Source of the DNA: Nipponacmea schrenckii
Lineage: Eukaryota; Mollusca; Gastropoda; Lottiidae
Assembly (NCBI GenBank): GCA_030562195.1
Contig: JAUJPP010000003.1
Span: 29,766,602-29,830,601, forward strand
Length of the DNA: 64,000 nucleotides
Direction: 5' to 3'
Part shown: piece by piece, positions 22,640 through 33,190 of the stretch
Layout: every line of letters starts with the position of its first letter
How positions within the stretch are numbered: the first letter of the stretch is position 1
Made by a program: the position numbers and the translations under genes
Notes under the pieces: generated by a model
Told to the model about the DNA's origin: nothing
Databases searched by the model: none
The model's input: the letters and a program-made list of their open reading frames with translations, nothing else

Positions 22640-23690
22640 TACTAATATTGTACACTGATAAGCAACTAGGTATCTGTGTGCAAAGTACTTATTTGAAAAA
22701 CGTTATTTCCTACTGACGTAATTCGCTGACCGATATAAATGGTAAATTGGAAGTTTACCCGGATGTGCCATGCCCATCTCATTGAAAAAATTCAATTTTC
22801 ATTTTAAAAACTTTTGTTTTACATTGTTGGAAAGAGGACAAAAAGCGCCTTAAGAATCTGAAGAAATTAACACTCTGAATTAATTAGGTCATGGTCTAGA
22901 GCAGTCCAAAGTTGCGAATATTGCTGTTTTTGGGCAGCTATAAAAACGGAAGTAGACGTCGCAGGTCAAAGTATCAACTGATAATCAAGGTTAATGAACT
23001 TTGACCTACTAAAGGTCACAGTAACAAAAGGTCAAGGTCATGAGAAATAAGCTCCCAAACTTTGAAAAAATTCAACCGGAAGTTGCAAAGATGCAAAAGC
23101 GAAATTAAAAAATCGGCTTTCAATATTTAGTTCCAATATTTATCGTCCTTCATTTGATACCAAAATAATCAGTCAAATCGGATAAGCCGTTACGGCGGTA
23201 TAACTTTTGACGCTTTTTAGGAAAATGAAGATGGTGGCAAAAGTTTCACTTTTGATATCAATTTTGTCGCGATACATCAATTACAGCACGAGTAGGTCAA
23301 CTTGAAGTTTAAACCCTTTTCACATTTTAACTGGAAGTGAACCGAAAAATTTTAACTCTGATAATACTGATGACACTTAAGGGCTATCTTGTTGGAAATT
23401 GTTTCAAGTTTTCGAAAATGCAAACCTGAAGAAAATCGATCAAAAATTGCGACTTCTAGAGCCACTGACAGACTTTTTAGGTTAGTTGCAATGCAGCACT
23501 TCCGGTTTAGCAAAAATGTTCCATTTTATATTTGAGGAACACGTTGCCACTACAAAAGGACTAGAGAAGTTTTGAAAGTGCTGCAACTATTGCAGCCTTT
23601 GGCACAGTGCAGCGTGTAAATTTCGAAAAAAAAAGAAAAAAAAAGACAAACCGAAAACAAACTGGGACAAATTTAGGCCTAGAGTTGAAC
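22640..23690 (+). repeat. GGTCA-family interspersed repeat
   Basis: Shares with 24060-26130 and 33191-36060 the ordered phrases ATCTGTGTGCAAAGTAC, CTGACCGATATAAAT, AGAGCAGTCCAAAGTTGCGA, ACTAAAGGTCA, AAAGGTCAAGGTCATGAGAA, CTTCCGGTTTAGCAAAAATG and a terminal GTAAATTTCGAAAAAAA. No open frame carries a domain. Confidence 0.7.
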
Positions 23691-24059
23691 AAATATTTTA
23701 TTGAGAAATGGGGATCTGGATCTGTTGGATTGTTCTCTTCTGTTCTGATCTGAAATTTGAAAAAAATAATAACCCGTCCAATGGGTGAGAAGTATAGTAC
23801 CTGTTAAGTACAGATTCTTATTAGTTTACTATGAACAAGGTTGTCATTTAAGTTCTGGTTTTTGGAATATGCCACTATTATTTTCTGCTTATAGACATGG
23901 GGAAATTTCTTTTAAGGACTCTTATAATGAGCATGAACTCTGCTTGCTTTATTATTGTATTGAAGGGGACGACAAAGGGTGCTATGCCCGCACTGTGGTG
24001 AATATTAAGTCCTTTGGGTCTTGCTGTATTTAGTGTCTCAATCCAACAAACAGACCGAA
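23691..24059. other. Unassigned segment between GGTCA copies
   Basis: Open frames on both strands (23785-24033 and 23878-24063) overlap one another. Neither resembles a known family, and no splice sites define them. I do not call a gene. Confidence 0.35.
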
Positions 24060-26135
24060 ACATCTGATTTTCTGGGATAAACTGGCCAAAGCAATAAGGT
24101 ATCTGTGTGCTAGGTAATTTTTTGAAAAACGTTATTTCCTACAGACGTAATAGGCTGACCCATATATATTGTAAACTGAAAGTTTACCCTGATGCACCAC
24201 ACCCATCTATTTTTTTTGGGCGTAAATCTAATAACATTCAGAATGTATATTCTCGGTACAAGTTTTAAGCTTGTACATCTAATAGATCACAAGATATACA
24301 CACATACATTTCAAAAAAGCGAAAATACTGTAAAATGTACTTTTATTTTCAAAAATAAAAAAATTCAATTTTCGTTTTAAAAACTTTTGTTATACATCAT
24401 TTAAAAGAGGACAAAAAGCATCTTAAGAATCTGAAAGAATTAATCCTCTCAATTAATTAGGTTTTACTCTAGAGCAGTCCAAAGTTGCGAATTTTGCTGT
24501 TTTCGGGCAGCTATAAAACCTGAAGTCACGAGGTCACGAGAAATAAACACCCAAACTTATAAAAAATTCAACCGGATGTTGCAAAAATGCAAAAGCAAAT
24601 TTCAAAAATCGGCTGCCACAGTTTTTTTTTTGCAATCAATTGATCCTACGCAAAATGTAAACATCACAGAAATTAGACAAAATCCTGAGGCCCCATTTTG
24701 AGTTTTACAAAAACCTAACATTTCAAGATGTCGACCAACATTTCACTTCCGGTCCGGATTTTTTCTTCTTCGTTTTTTTGTCTTTTAATTTAATTAAGAT
24801 TGACATAAATTTTGTTGCGATACATCAATTACAGCACACCTAGGTTAACCGGATGTTTAAACCCTTTTTACGTTTAAACAGGAAATGAAGCACTCTGCCA
24901 ATGTTTTTATATTGGTGACACTTGAAGGCACCCAAATTTTCAGATCAATCGGTCCTAAAATTACAAAGTTGCAAAAATGTGCAAAATACGACCAAAAAAA
25001 GTGTGTTACTAATTTTCAACTATGGAAATTTTTCAACTGCTATCTTGTTGGAAATTATTTCAAGTTTCCAAAAATCCAAACCTGAAAAATCGATCAAAAA
25101 TTGCAACGGCCAAAGCCAATTTGCTACTTTTTACACATGTCATCGCAGGACTTGTTTTGCAAAAATATTCCATTTTATACTTATGCAAAACGCAGCCACA
25201 ACAGAAGGTGTAGAGAAGTTGTGAAATTGTTGCAACTGTTGAAGCCTAGGCACACTGAGGCATACATGTGTAATCTACCGATTTTGTCGGGTTTCTACTG
25301 CTTTTGGATGCTGTCTCCCGAACTACCGCTGGGAGACCCAAATCTACCAATTTTTTTTTTCTTTTCGTAACCATAATTTTCAAGGGGCCTCAAAATTCTT
25401 ACCATAAATCAATAAAAAATTTTTACTTGTATTTTAATTGCCCTTGACACACGTTAATCTCATCCCGTAATAATATTATCATTGCCTGATTAATTAATCC
25501 CCCGATTAAGATGATAATTTGATCCATTTTTCACCTGATGTTTTCATAACAACATCCAGTACGGTACACTACTTTCTGTTTTTAATGATTAACTTTACGG
25601 TAGCCTTGATTTTACCAAAAACGAAATTTGAAGTCTTCGCGATATTATATAATAATCGTCAATTCTATTATATTTATAAATAGCAGACATTGTTTTGAAA
25701 TTTGTTTTATATTATCAGTAGATTTTCAGTGTAAATTTAGTATTTTCTGAAACTTCGTTTCGTAAATCGTTTTATAATTTGACTGTAGCATGTAAACAAT
25801 CATTTATAACCAGCACAACAGGCTACTTTCGATATCAAAATGTCAAATTCAGTTCAATATTTCGTGAGCTTGCTTCAGGAAAATTACTTTTCCTTTCATT
25901 CTGTGCATTTAATTATAGAGAAAAGTAATGAATTACAATTTTAGAAGCATTTAATTTGGATGGCTGGGAACAACATTATATCCATGTTTTCAAATATTGA
26001 ATTTACAAGCTTTGAAAAACATCTACTGATTTTTCGTCAAATCTCCCGATTTTTTAAGACAGATCTCCCTGTTCACATGTATGCACTGAGGTGTGTAAAT
26101 TTCGAGAAAAGAAAAAAACTAGAACTGTGAACAGT
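24060..26135 (+). repeat. GGTCA-family repeat interrupted by a TIR element
   Basis: The first part runs to 25260 and resumes at 26092 with GTGTGTAAATTTCGAGAAAA, the normal end of the family. Phrases match 33191-35180 closely, including GGTACAAGTTT...AAGCTTGTACATCTAATAG and GAAGCACTCTGCCAATGTTT. Confidence 0.7.
25261..26083. mobile_element. 823-bp TIR element, perfect 8-bp target duplication
   Basis: Ends CATACATGTG and CACATGTATG are perfect inverted complements. The 8-mer CACTGAGG flanks it at 25253-25260 and 26084-26091. Subterminal copies of a motif like ATCTACCGATTTT occur near both ends (ATCTACCAATTTTT, ATCTACTGATTTTT, ATCTCCCGATTTTTT), as in hAT elements. No transposase. The interrupted repeat reads on without loss across the site. 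Confidence 0.85.
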
Positions 26136-26411
26136 ACTGAGAGTGGCAAACAACCCCTATGGGGCTGCGTTGCTCATTTCATAAATTTCATATTACATAA
26201 GCACTTGTTTAAGATCCTATATTTATCATATTTATTAAACAAGTAACGTTCTGGTTCTAGTAGTGTTTTATATATATATATAATAATATATACTAACGCA
26301 ACATGAACCTTTGTCACTAATTACAGATAGATAGATAGATTTTATTTATACTTAAAGCTTGTTAAACAAACATATATACATAAAAATATACGCAATAATG
26401 TAAGAATGTAA
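26136..26411. other. AT-rich spacer with possible LINE 3' end
   Basis: Contains TATATATATATAATAATATA around 26270-26290 and GATAGATAGATAGATTTTAT at 26325-26344. The latter resembles the simple-repeat 3' end of a minus-strand non-LTR element, but no coding sequence is attached. Confidence 0.35.
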
Positions 26412-26748
26412 GAAAAATATTTAGTATGAGCTATTGCCCTTGTTCTTAAAAGCGTGTTCAATTTTAGCACTCCTGAAAGAAGATTTCTTAATGGATTTTA
26501 ATTAACTTAGCTTGAGTATTTGTTGTCACCCAAGATGAACCCTATTGAAAATCAGTGAAATCCAAAACTATTTAGTATTAGTTTTTGCCCTTGTTCTTGA
26601 AAATGGTTCAATTGTAGCTTGTAAACACTCTAGAAAGCACAATTCTTGATGGATTTTGATAAAACTTGGCTTGAGTATTTGTTTTTAGGATGAACCCTAT
26701 TGAAAATCAAATAAATCGAAATATATTCAGTGTCAGTTATTGCTCTTG

Positions 26749-27250
26749 TTATACGCCCACATGTGGTCGTATATTGTCGTCACCTCGGTTCGTCGGTCTG
26801 TCCACAATTGCTTGTGAATGCGATAGAGACTACAGTTTTTGTCGGATTTGAATGAAACTCGCTTTGATAGTTTATATTGATGAGATCTCGGACAAGTTCG
26901 AATCTGGCGAATTTTTGATGAATGGTTTTCGAGTTATTGCACTTGACTTAATCAAAACGCGTGATCAAATATATTGATAAGACCTCGAACAAGTTCGAAA
27001 TTGGCATTTTTTCAACAAACAGGTTTTCAGTTATTGCACTTGACCTAGTCAGAATGCGTTAAAATTGGCTTGTAAACACTATAGAGACTACATTTTTCAT
27101 TGGTTTTTAATCTAACTTGCTGTGATCATTTATATTGATGATATCTTGGACAAATTCGAAACAGGCGATTTTTCAATGAATGGTTTTTGAGTTTTTATAC
27201 ACCCAAACATAAATGTGGGCGTATATTGTAGTCGCCCATGTCTGTCTGTA

Positions 27251-27283
<33 letters not shown>

Positions 27284-28187
27284 GCCTTTCCACAATAGTT
27301 GTGAACACGATAGAGACGACATTTCTTGATGGATTTTGACCAAATTTGGTGAGTGTGTTTGTTATAACACATTCTTTTTGCGTTCAAAAATGTGTTGTGG
27401 ACATGATAGAGAGATGGTTTCTGGATGGATTTTGACCAATTTCGGTGTGTGTGTTTGTAATCATCCAAGGATGAAGCCTTCTGCCCGCCTGTCTGTCTGT
27501 CTGTCCGTCTGCCTGTCCACAATTGTTGTGAACACGATAGAGACCACATTTCTTGATGGATTTTAATGAAACTTGGAATGAGTCTTTGTAATGACCTAAG
27601 GATGAAGCCTATCGAAAATGAAACCAATCGAAAAAATATTTACTATGAGTTATTGCCCTTGTCCTAAAATTCCTTGTGAACACTATAGGGAGCAGGGTTC
27701 TTGATGGAATTTGATGAAACTTGGTGTGAGTGTTTGTTATAACTCGAGGATAGACCCTATTGAAAATCAGACTAATCAAAATATATTTATTGAGTTATTG
27801 CCCTTGTTCTTAAAAACGTGTTCACTTTATCAGCCTCTGATTCTTTGTAGACTTGATAGAGATCTGGTTTCTTGATAGATTTTGATAAAACATGATTTGA
27901 GTAAAATATTGCATTTACTGATACCTCTTGTCCACCGCCTGAATAACTAAGGATGCCAATGGTGGGCATATTACGATGGGCCATCGCTATTTTTTTAGTT
28001 ATTGCCCTTGACTTAGAAAATTAGCTAGTAAGTACAATAGAGACTAATCATCTGAATCAAATTTGGTGTAAACATTTATATTGATGAAAACTTGAATTAG
28101 ACCTAAATAATGTTAGAGTTTCTGCCGGTGTTAAAACAGAAAATATATTTTAAAGTGGGCGTATATTGCTAGGCAACCACTTGTTTG
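26749..28187 (+). mobile_element. HINE class B, middle of the nest
   Basis: Left end TTATACGCCCACATGTGGTC, class-B cores, right end TAAAGTGGGCGTATATTGC then TAGGCAACCACTTGT at 28153-28184. A class-F HINE splits its last cores: ATGGTTTTTGAGTT at 27180-27193 is followed by AGTTATTGCCCTTGACTTAG at 27995. Confidence 0.75.
27195..27990 (+). mobile_element. HINE class F, innermost of the nest
   Basis: Left end TTTTTATACACCCAAACATA, GTCT microsatellite at 27241-27290, cores with GATAGAGACCACATTTCTTG, and a second GTCT/GTCC block at 27484-27515. The right end is GGTGGGCATATTA, then a perfect hairpin CGATGG-G-CCATCG, then CTATTTTTTT. The stem differs from CTTGCC-T-GGCAAG, but shape and position are the same. 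Confidence 0.75.
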
Positions 28188-28768
28188 GCTTATAAACACT
28201 CTAGAAGGCACAATTCATGACCTATTTTGACAAAACCCGCTGAAATTGTTTGATATCACCCAGGGATGAACCCTATTAAAAATTAAAAATATCAAAATAT
28301 ATCTAATATGAATTATTGCCCTTGTTCTTTAAAACGTGTTCGATTTTTGTCTCATAAACACTCTATACATGTCACAATTCTTGACCAAGTTTGATGAAAC
28401 TTGGTGTGAAAGTGTGTTAGAACCCAAGGATGAAATCAGCGAAATCGAATTTGTAAAAAATATTTAGTACAAGTTACCGCCCTTGTTCTTGAAAACGCGT
28501 TGAATTTTAGCTTGAAAACACTCTAGAAAGAACAATTCTTAATGGATTTTGATGAAACTTGGTTTAAGTACTTGTTTTCGCCCAAGGATGAGCCCTATTG
28601 AAAATCAGATAAATAGAAATATATTTAGTGTCAGTTATTGCCTTTGTTTAATATCACCCAAGGATGAGCCCTATTGAAAATTAACAATATTTTTAAGGGT
28701 GAACCCTATTGCAAATCATAAAAATACCGAAAAATATTTAAAGACTTGTTATTAGGTACAATTTCTGA

Positions 28769-31757
28769 CACCACACATAAGTATGGGCGTATATTGTAAT
28801 CGCCCTGTCGGTCTGTCTGTTCACATTTACCTCGTGCTCACTCTACAGGCTACAATTCTTCACAGATTCTTTTGATTTTTATGTTGTGGGTCAGTGTCAT
28901 TATGATCCCTATTGATTTTTCGTGATGATCGGATTTAGCCTTTTTCACTCCATTACCTATAGGGTGCAACTCGTGCTCACTCTACAAGCAACAACTCTTT
29001 ATAGATTCTTTTGATTTTTATTTTGTGGGTCAGTGTCAATAAGAACATGATCCTTATTGATTTTCGTGATGATCAGACAATTTTTCACCAAAATATCCCA
29101 TCTGACTTAGCGTTTTTCACACCATTACCCATAGGGTGAAACTAGTGCTTACTCTACAGGCAACAATTCTTTATGGATTCTTTTGATTTTTATTTTGTGA
29201 GTCAGTGTCAATATGAAGATGATCCCTATTGATTTTCGTGATGATCAGATAATTTTTCACTGAAATATCCCATCTGACTTAGCGTTTTTTCACTCCATTA
29301 CCTATAGGGTGAAACTAGTGCTCACTCTTTTATTTTTATACGCCCACATGAAATGGGGGGCGTATATTGTCGTCACCCACATCCGTCCGTCCGTCCGTCC
29401 GTAATTCTTGACGGATTTAGATGAAACTTAATATGAGTGTTTATGATCACGCAAGGATGAACCCTATTGAAAATCAGCGAAATCGGAAAAAAATTAGTAT
29501 GAGTTTGTGCCCTTGTTCTTGAATGGCTCGTAAACACTCTACAACGTGCAATTCTTGACCGATTTTGATGAAACTTGGTGTGAGGGTATGTTATAACTCA
29601 AGGATAAACCCTATCGAAAATCAGCGAAATCGAAAAACACTTAGTATGAGTTATTGCCCTTGTGTTTGAAAACGCGTTCAATTTTAGCTTGTAAACACTC
29701 TTGAGAGAACAATTTTTAATGGATTTGAATGAAACTTGGCCTGAGTATTTGTTATCACCCAAGGATGAAGCCTATTGAAAACCAGTCAAATCGAAAAAAA
29801 AATTAATATCAGTTATTGCCCTTGTTTTTGAAAACGCGTTCAATTTTTAGCTTGTAAACACTCTACAAAGCACAGTTATTGACCGATTTTGACGAAACTT
29901 GCTGAAATTGTTTGATATCACCCAAGAATGAACCCTTTTGAAAATAGCACATATCGAAATATATTTAATAGGAATTATTGCCCTTGTTCTATAAAATGTG
30001 TTGGATTTTTGCCTTGTAAACACTCTACAAGTCACAATTCTTGAGCGATTTTGACATAACTTGGTATGAGTATTTGTAATCACCTAAGGATGAACCCTAT
30101 TGAAATTCAGTTAAATCGAAAAATATTTAGTATCAGTTATTGCCCTTGTGTTTGAAAATGCGTTCAATTTTAGCTTGTAAGCACTCTACAAAGAACAATT
30201 CTTAATGGATTTTGATAAAACTTGGCTTGAGTATTTGTTTTTACCCAAAGATGAAGCTTATTGAAAATCAAATAAATCGAAATATATTTAGTGTCAGTTA
30301 TTGCCCTTGTGTTTGAAAACGGGTTTAACTTTTTGGCTAATAAACACTCTAGAAGGTACAATTCATGACCAATGTTGAAAAAACTCACTGAAATTGTTGG
30401 ATATTGCAAGGGATGAGCCTAATTGAAAATTAAAAATATCAAAATATATCTAATATGAATTATTGCCCTTGTTCTTTTAAACGCGTTCGATTTTTGTCTC
30501 GTAAACACTCTACATGGCACAATTCTTGATGGATTTCGATGAAACTTGGTGTGAGAGTGTGTTAATTGAAAATCAGCAAAATCGAAAAAATTTTTAGTAT
30601 GAGATACTGCCCTTGTTCTTGAAAACGCGTTCAATTTTAGCTTGTAAACACTCTAGAAAGAACTATTCTTAATGGATTTTGATTAACTTTGGCTTGAGTA
30701 TTTGTTTTTACCCAAGGATGAACCCTATTATAAATCAAATAAATAGAAATATATTTAATGTCATTTATAGCCCTTGTTCTTGAAAACGCGTTCAATTTTA
30801 GCTTGTAAACACTCTAGAAAGAACAATTTTTAATGGATTTTGATGTAACTTGGCTGGAGTATTTGTTGTCTCCTAAGGATGAACCCTATTGAAAATCGAA
30901 AAATATTAAGTACAAGGTATTGACCTTGTTTTTGAAAACTCGTTCAATTTAACTCGTAAACACTCTAGAAAGAACAATTTTGAATGGATTTTGATGAAAC
31001 TTGCTTTTAGTATTTGTTTTCTCACAAGGATAAACCCTATTGAAAATCAGATAAATCGAAAAATATTTAGTGTCAGTTATTGCGCCTGTTTTCAAAAACG
31101 CTTTCAACTTTTGGCTTGTGAACATTCTAAACATTCCTTTTTGACAAAACTCGCTGAAATTGTTTAATATCAACCAAGGATGAGCCTTATTAAGAATTAA
31201 AAATATCAAAATATTATTAAGGGTGAATCCTATTGCAAATCATAAAAAAAACGGAAAATATTTAATGAGTTGTTATTAGGTACAATTCTTGACAGTTTTT
31301 AATGAAACTAGAGACCCTAGAAAAAATTAGGTTGGAAGGTTGAATATTTCATTCCACTTATTGTAACCTTACTGAAAAGTTTTTATTTGAAATAAATGCT
31401 GCCAGTGGGCGTATATTACCTTGCCTGGCAAGCTATCTTTCATTATGAAGATGATCCCTATTGATTTTTGTGATGATTGAATAATTTTTCACCGAAATAT
31501 CGTGTCTGACTTAGCTTTTTTCACTCCATTACCTATAGGGTAAAGGTACAAATCTTGACAGATTTGAATGAAAAATAGTAATATTGTACATTTATTTCTA
31601 AAAGTGTATGATTGCAGGTTAAATATTTCATTCTGGTGATTTTTACTGTAGTGTCAAGCTTTTGTTCAAATTCAATGCATATGACAATACCTGGCAAGCT
31701 ATTTTGTAAAATAAAAGCTGTCAGTGAGCGATTGTTACCTTGTCTGGCAAACTATAT
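28769..31757 (+). mobile_element. HINE class G, split by a class-E HINE
   Basis: Left end CACACATAAGTATGGGCGTA with GTCGGTCTGTCTG, and cores with CATTACCTATAGGGTG and TTTTTCACCGAAATATC. The class-E element at 29333-31434 interrupts it, and the core resumes at 31435 (CATTATGAAGATGATCCC). Right-end-like sequence occurs twice: TACCTGGCAAGCTATTTT at about 31690, and GTTACCTTGTCTGGCAAACT at 31734-31753. The second stops about 20 bp before the annexin exon. Confidence 0.65.
29333..31434 (+). mobile_element. HINE class E, complete
   Basis: Left end TTTTTATACGCCCACATGAA with GGGGGGCGTATATTGTCG, (GTCC) repeats at 29383-29402, about twelve cores of about 160-175 bp, and right end TGCCAGTGGGCGTATATTAC plus the CTTGCC-T-GGCAAG hairpin and CTATCTTT. 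Very similar to 43484-45630 and 47189-49161. All three share the unusual order of core variants, so they are recent copies of one source. Confidence 0.85.
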
Positions 31758-31772
31758 CACTTTCTTTTTCAG

Positions 31773-32264
31773 AACTATGCTGGTAATCAAGAATATCCTC
31801 CAGCTGGAGGTGGATATCCTCAATCCTTTGGTGCGCCAAATTTCCCACAGGCGGGTTATCCACTTCAATCAGGGTATGGACCTTCAGTTGGTAATGCCCC
31901 TGGAGAATATGGTCAACCACCAGCTGGTACTGCACCTGGATATGGACAACCACCTGGAGGATATGGAAAACTACCTGCAGGTGGTGCACCTGGATATTGG
32001 CAATCTCCGGCTGAAAGTACTCCAAGACAAGGACAACAAGCAGCTGGATTTGGCCAACCACCTACTAGTACAGCTCCTATACGTTATGGACAACCATCAG
32101 TTGGTAGTGACCCAACTGGATATGGTAAAGCTCCTTCTGGTGGTTCACCAGGAGGCTATTTTGGATATGGGCAACCCGATATTAATACAGGTTATTCATC
32201 TGTTCCTGGCAATTCTGCTGGTTATGGGGGACCACCGAATTCAGGACCATCATATCATCCCAAG
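31773..32264 (+). CDS. Annexin (A7/A11-like), Gly/Pro/Tyr-rich N-terminal exon
   Basis: An exon of 492 bp, 164 codons, phase 0 at both ends. The acceptor is TTTCTTTTTCAG|AAC and the donor AAG|GTTTGT. The protein is a disordered repeat of GYGQPP, GYPQ and AGTAPGYGQPP units, as in the N-terminal regions of annexins A7 and A11, which drive self-association and bind partners such as penta-EF-hand proteins. The link to annexin rests on the next supported + strand exon (62051), which starts in phase 0 with annexin repeat sequence. The start codon must lie in an upstream exon not identified here. The other reading frames of this segment are shadows. A penta-EF-hand protein with a similar N-terminus would be the alternative, but the downstream exon argues for annexin. 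Confidence 0.8.
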
Positions 32265-32354
32265 GTTTGTTATGTATATTTTTTATGTGGACATATATAT
32301 TGCCCAAATTCTTGTACGTCATTCCACATTTATAGAGAAAATAATGGCTAAAGT

Positions 32355-32600
32355 TTGTATACGCCCGCATATTAATGTGGGTGTATATGGTCGTGGCCTC
32401 TGTGTGACTGTCTGTCCGTCCACAATTGTTGTGGACACGATAAAGAGCTGGTTTCTTGATGGATTTTGACGAGTCTTTGTAATTACCCATGGATAAATCC
32501 TATTACAAATCAGGCCAATCGAAAAATACTTTCTATGAGTTATTGCCCTTGTACTTGAATTCTTTGTTGACACTATAGAGAGCTGGATTCTTGAAGGATT
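32355..32600 (+). mobile_element. HINE class F, left part only
   Basis: Left hairpin TATACGCCCGCATATTAATG, GTCTGTCCGTCC at 32411-32422, then one and a half class-F cores (GATAAAGAGCTGGTTTCTTG), cut off by the foldback at 32603. Confidence 0.7.
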
Positions 32601-32602
32601 TT

Positions 32603-32817
32603 GATAATCAGTAACGACACAGCTCCCAAGGCTGATTACATGAGATGATTTAATGACTCTGAGATCGCTGGTTCAAAACCCGTTCGGGTCTCAGCTAATT
32701 TTCAGCACTAGAATCTGTGTCATCCCAATAATTAAATATTGTTGCAACACCACTTTCTAAATGACATTAAATCATCTCATGTGATCAGCCTTGGGAGCTG
32801 TGTCGTTACTGATTATC
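32603..32817. repeat. Foldback element with 53-bp arms and SINE tail inside
   Basis: The arms at 32603-32655 and 32765-32817 are inverted complements with a single mismatch. Between them lies ACTCTGAGATCGCTGGTTC and the segment through AGCACTAGAATCTGTG, which is box B and tail of the SINE family found intact just downstream. The left arm looks like an inverted copy of the tail replacing the SINE head. Confidence 0.8.
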
Positions 32818-32878
32818 AGAGGGGTAATGCAAGTTCGTAGTAAAGTCTACCGGTCTGCTGCCTTCTATTTTTTGTGGA

Positions 32879-33005
32879 GGGTCTGTTGGCCGAGTGGTCT
32901 AGACGGTTGACATGTATTGCTGGCAATTAGGTGCCTGACTCTGAGATCGCTGGTTCGAAACCCGTTCGGGTCTCAGCCAATTTTCAGCACTAGAATCTGT
33001 GCTAT
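32879..33005 (+). mobile_element. tRNA-derived SINE
   Basis: Box A TTGGCCGAGTGG at 32886-32897 and box B GGTTCGAAACCC at 32952-32963. The body resembles a Leu/Ser-type tRNA with GGTCTAGACGG and an extended variable region, followed by TCTCAGCCAATTTTCAGCAC. There is no CCA and no proper acceptor stem, so it is a SINE head rather than a tRNA gene. The same body occurs in the foldback at 32655-32710. Confidence 0.8.
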
Positions 33006-33190
33006 ACCAAGAAAGTGTTATTCCTATAACGAAAATATCTTCATAAATAAAGAGATTGAAAAACATTCGAATAACCCAAAAGCTCTATTCTCGACTCTCC
33101 AAAATTTGCTAGGGAAGGAAAAAGATGTCACTCTGCAAAAAGGAGACGATGCCTCTATTGCACATGATTTAAACTCCAAACCAAACAAAT
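33006..33190 (+). pseudogene. LINE fragment (CR1/jockey-like), between endonuclease and RT
   Basis: The frame reads NPKALFSTLQNLLGKEKDVT followed by SIAHDLN. This is the linker that precedes the reverse transcriptase in CR1/jockey-type ORF2 proteins. It is truncated on both sides by a SINE and a GGTCA-family repeat. Confidence 0.65.

Larger units (their letters stand above)
26412..28768 (+). mobile_element. HINE class E, outermost of a three-level nest
   Basis: Class-E cores at 26412-26748 stop within TATTGCTCTTG and resume at 28188 with TTGGCTTATAAACACTC, continuing to about 28768. Both outer ends are lost. A class-B HINE occupies the gap. Confidence 0.7.

Noticed and set aside
23785..24063. 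Overlapping frames of 61-82 codons on both strands
   Set aside because: No recognisable family, no splice context; left unassigned.
31612..32469. A 285-codon frame overlapping the annexin exon
   Set aside because: A shifted reading of the Gly/Pro/Tyr-rich exon that also runs through intron and HINE sequence; the frame at 31773-32264 has splice sites and family-typical composition.
32879..33005. A functional Leu or Ser tRNA
   Set aside because: Boxes A and B are good, but there is no matching acceptor stem and the body recurs in a foldback, so it is a SINE.
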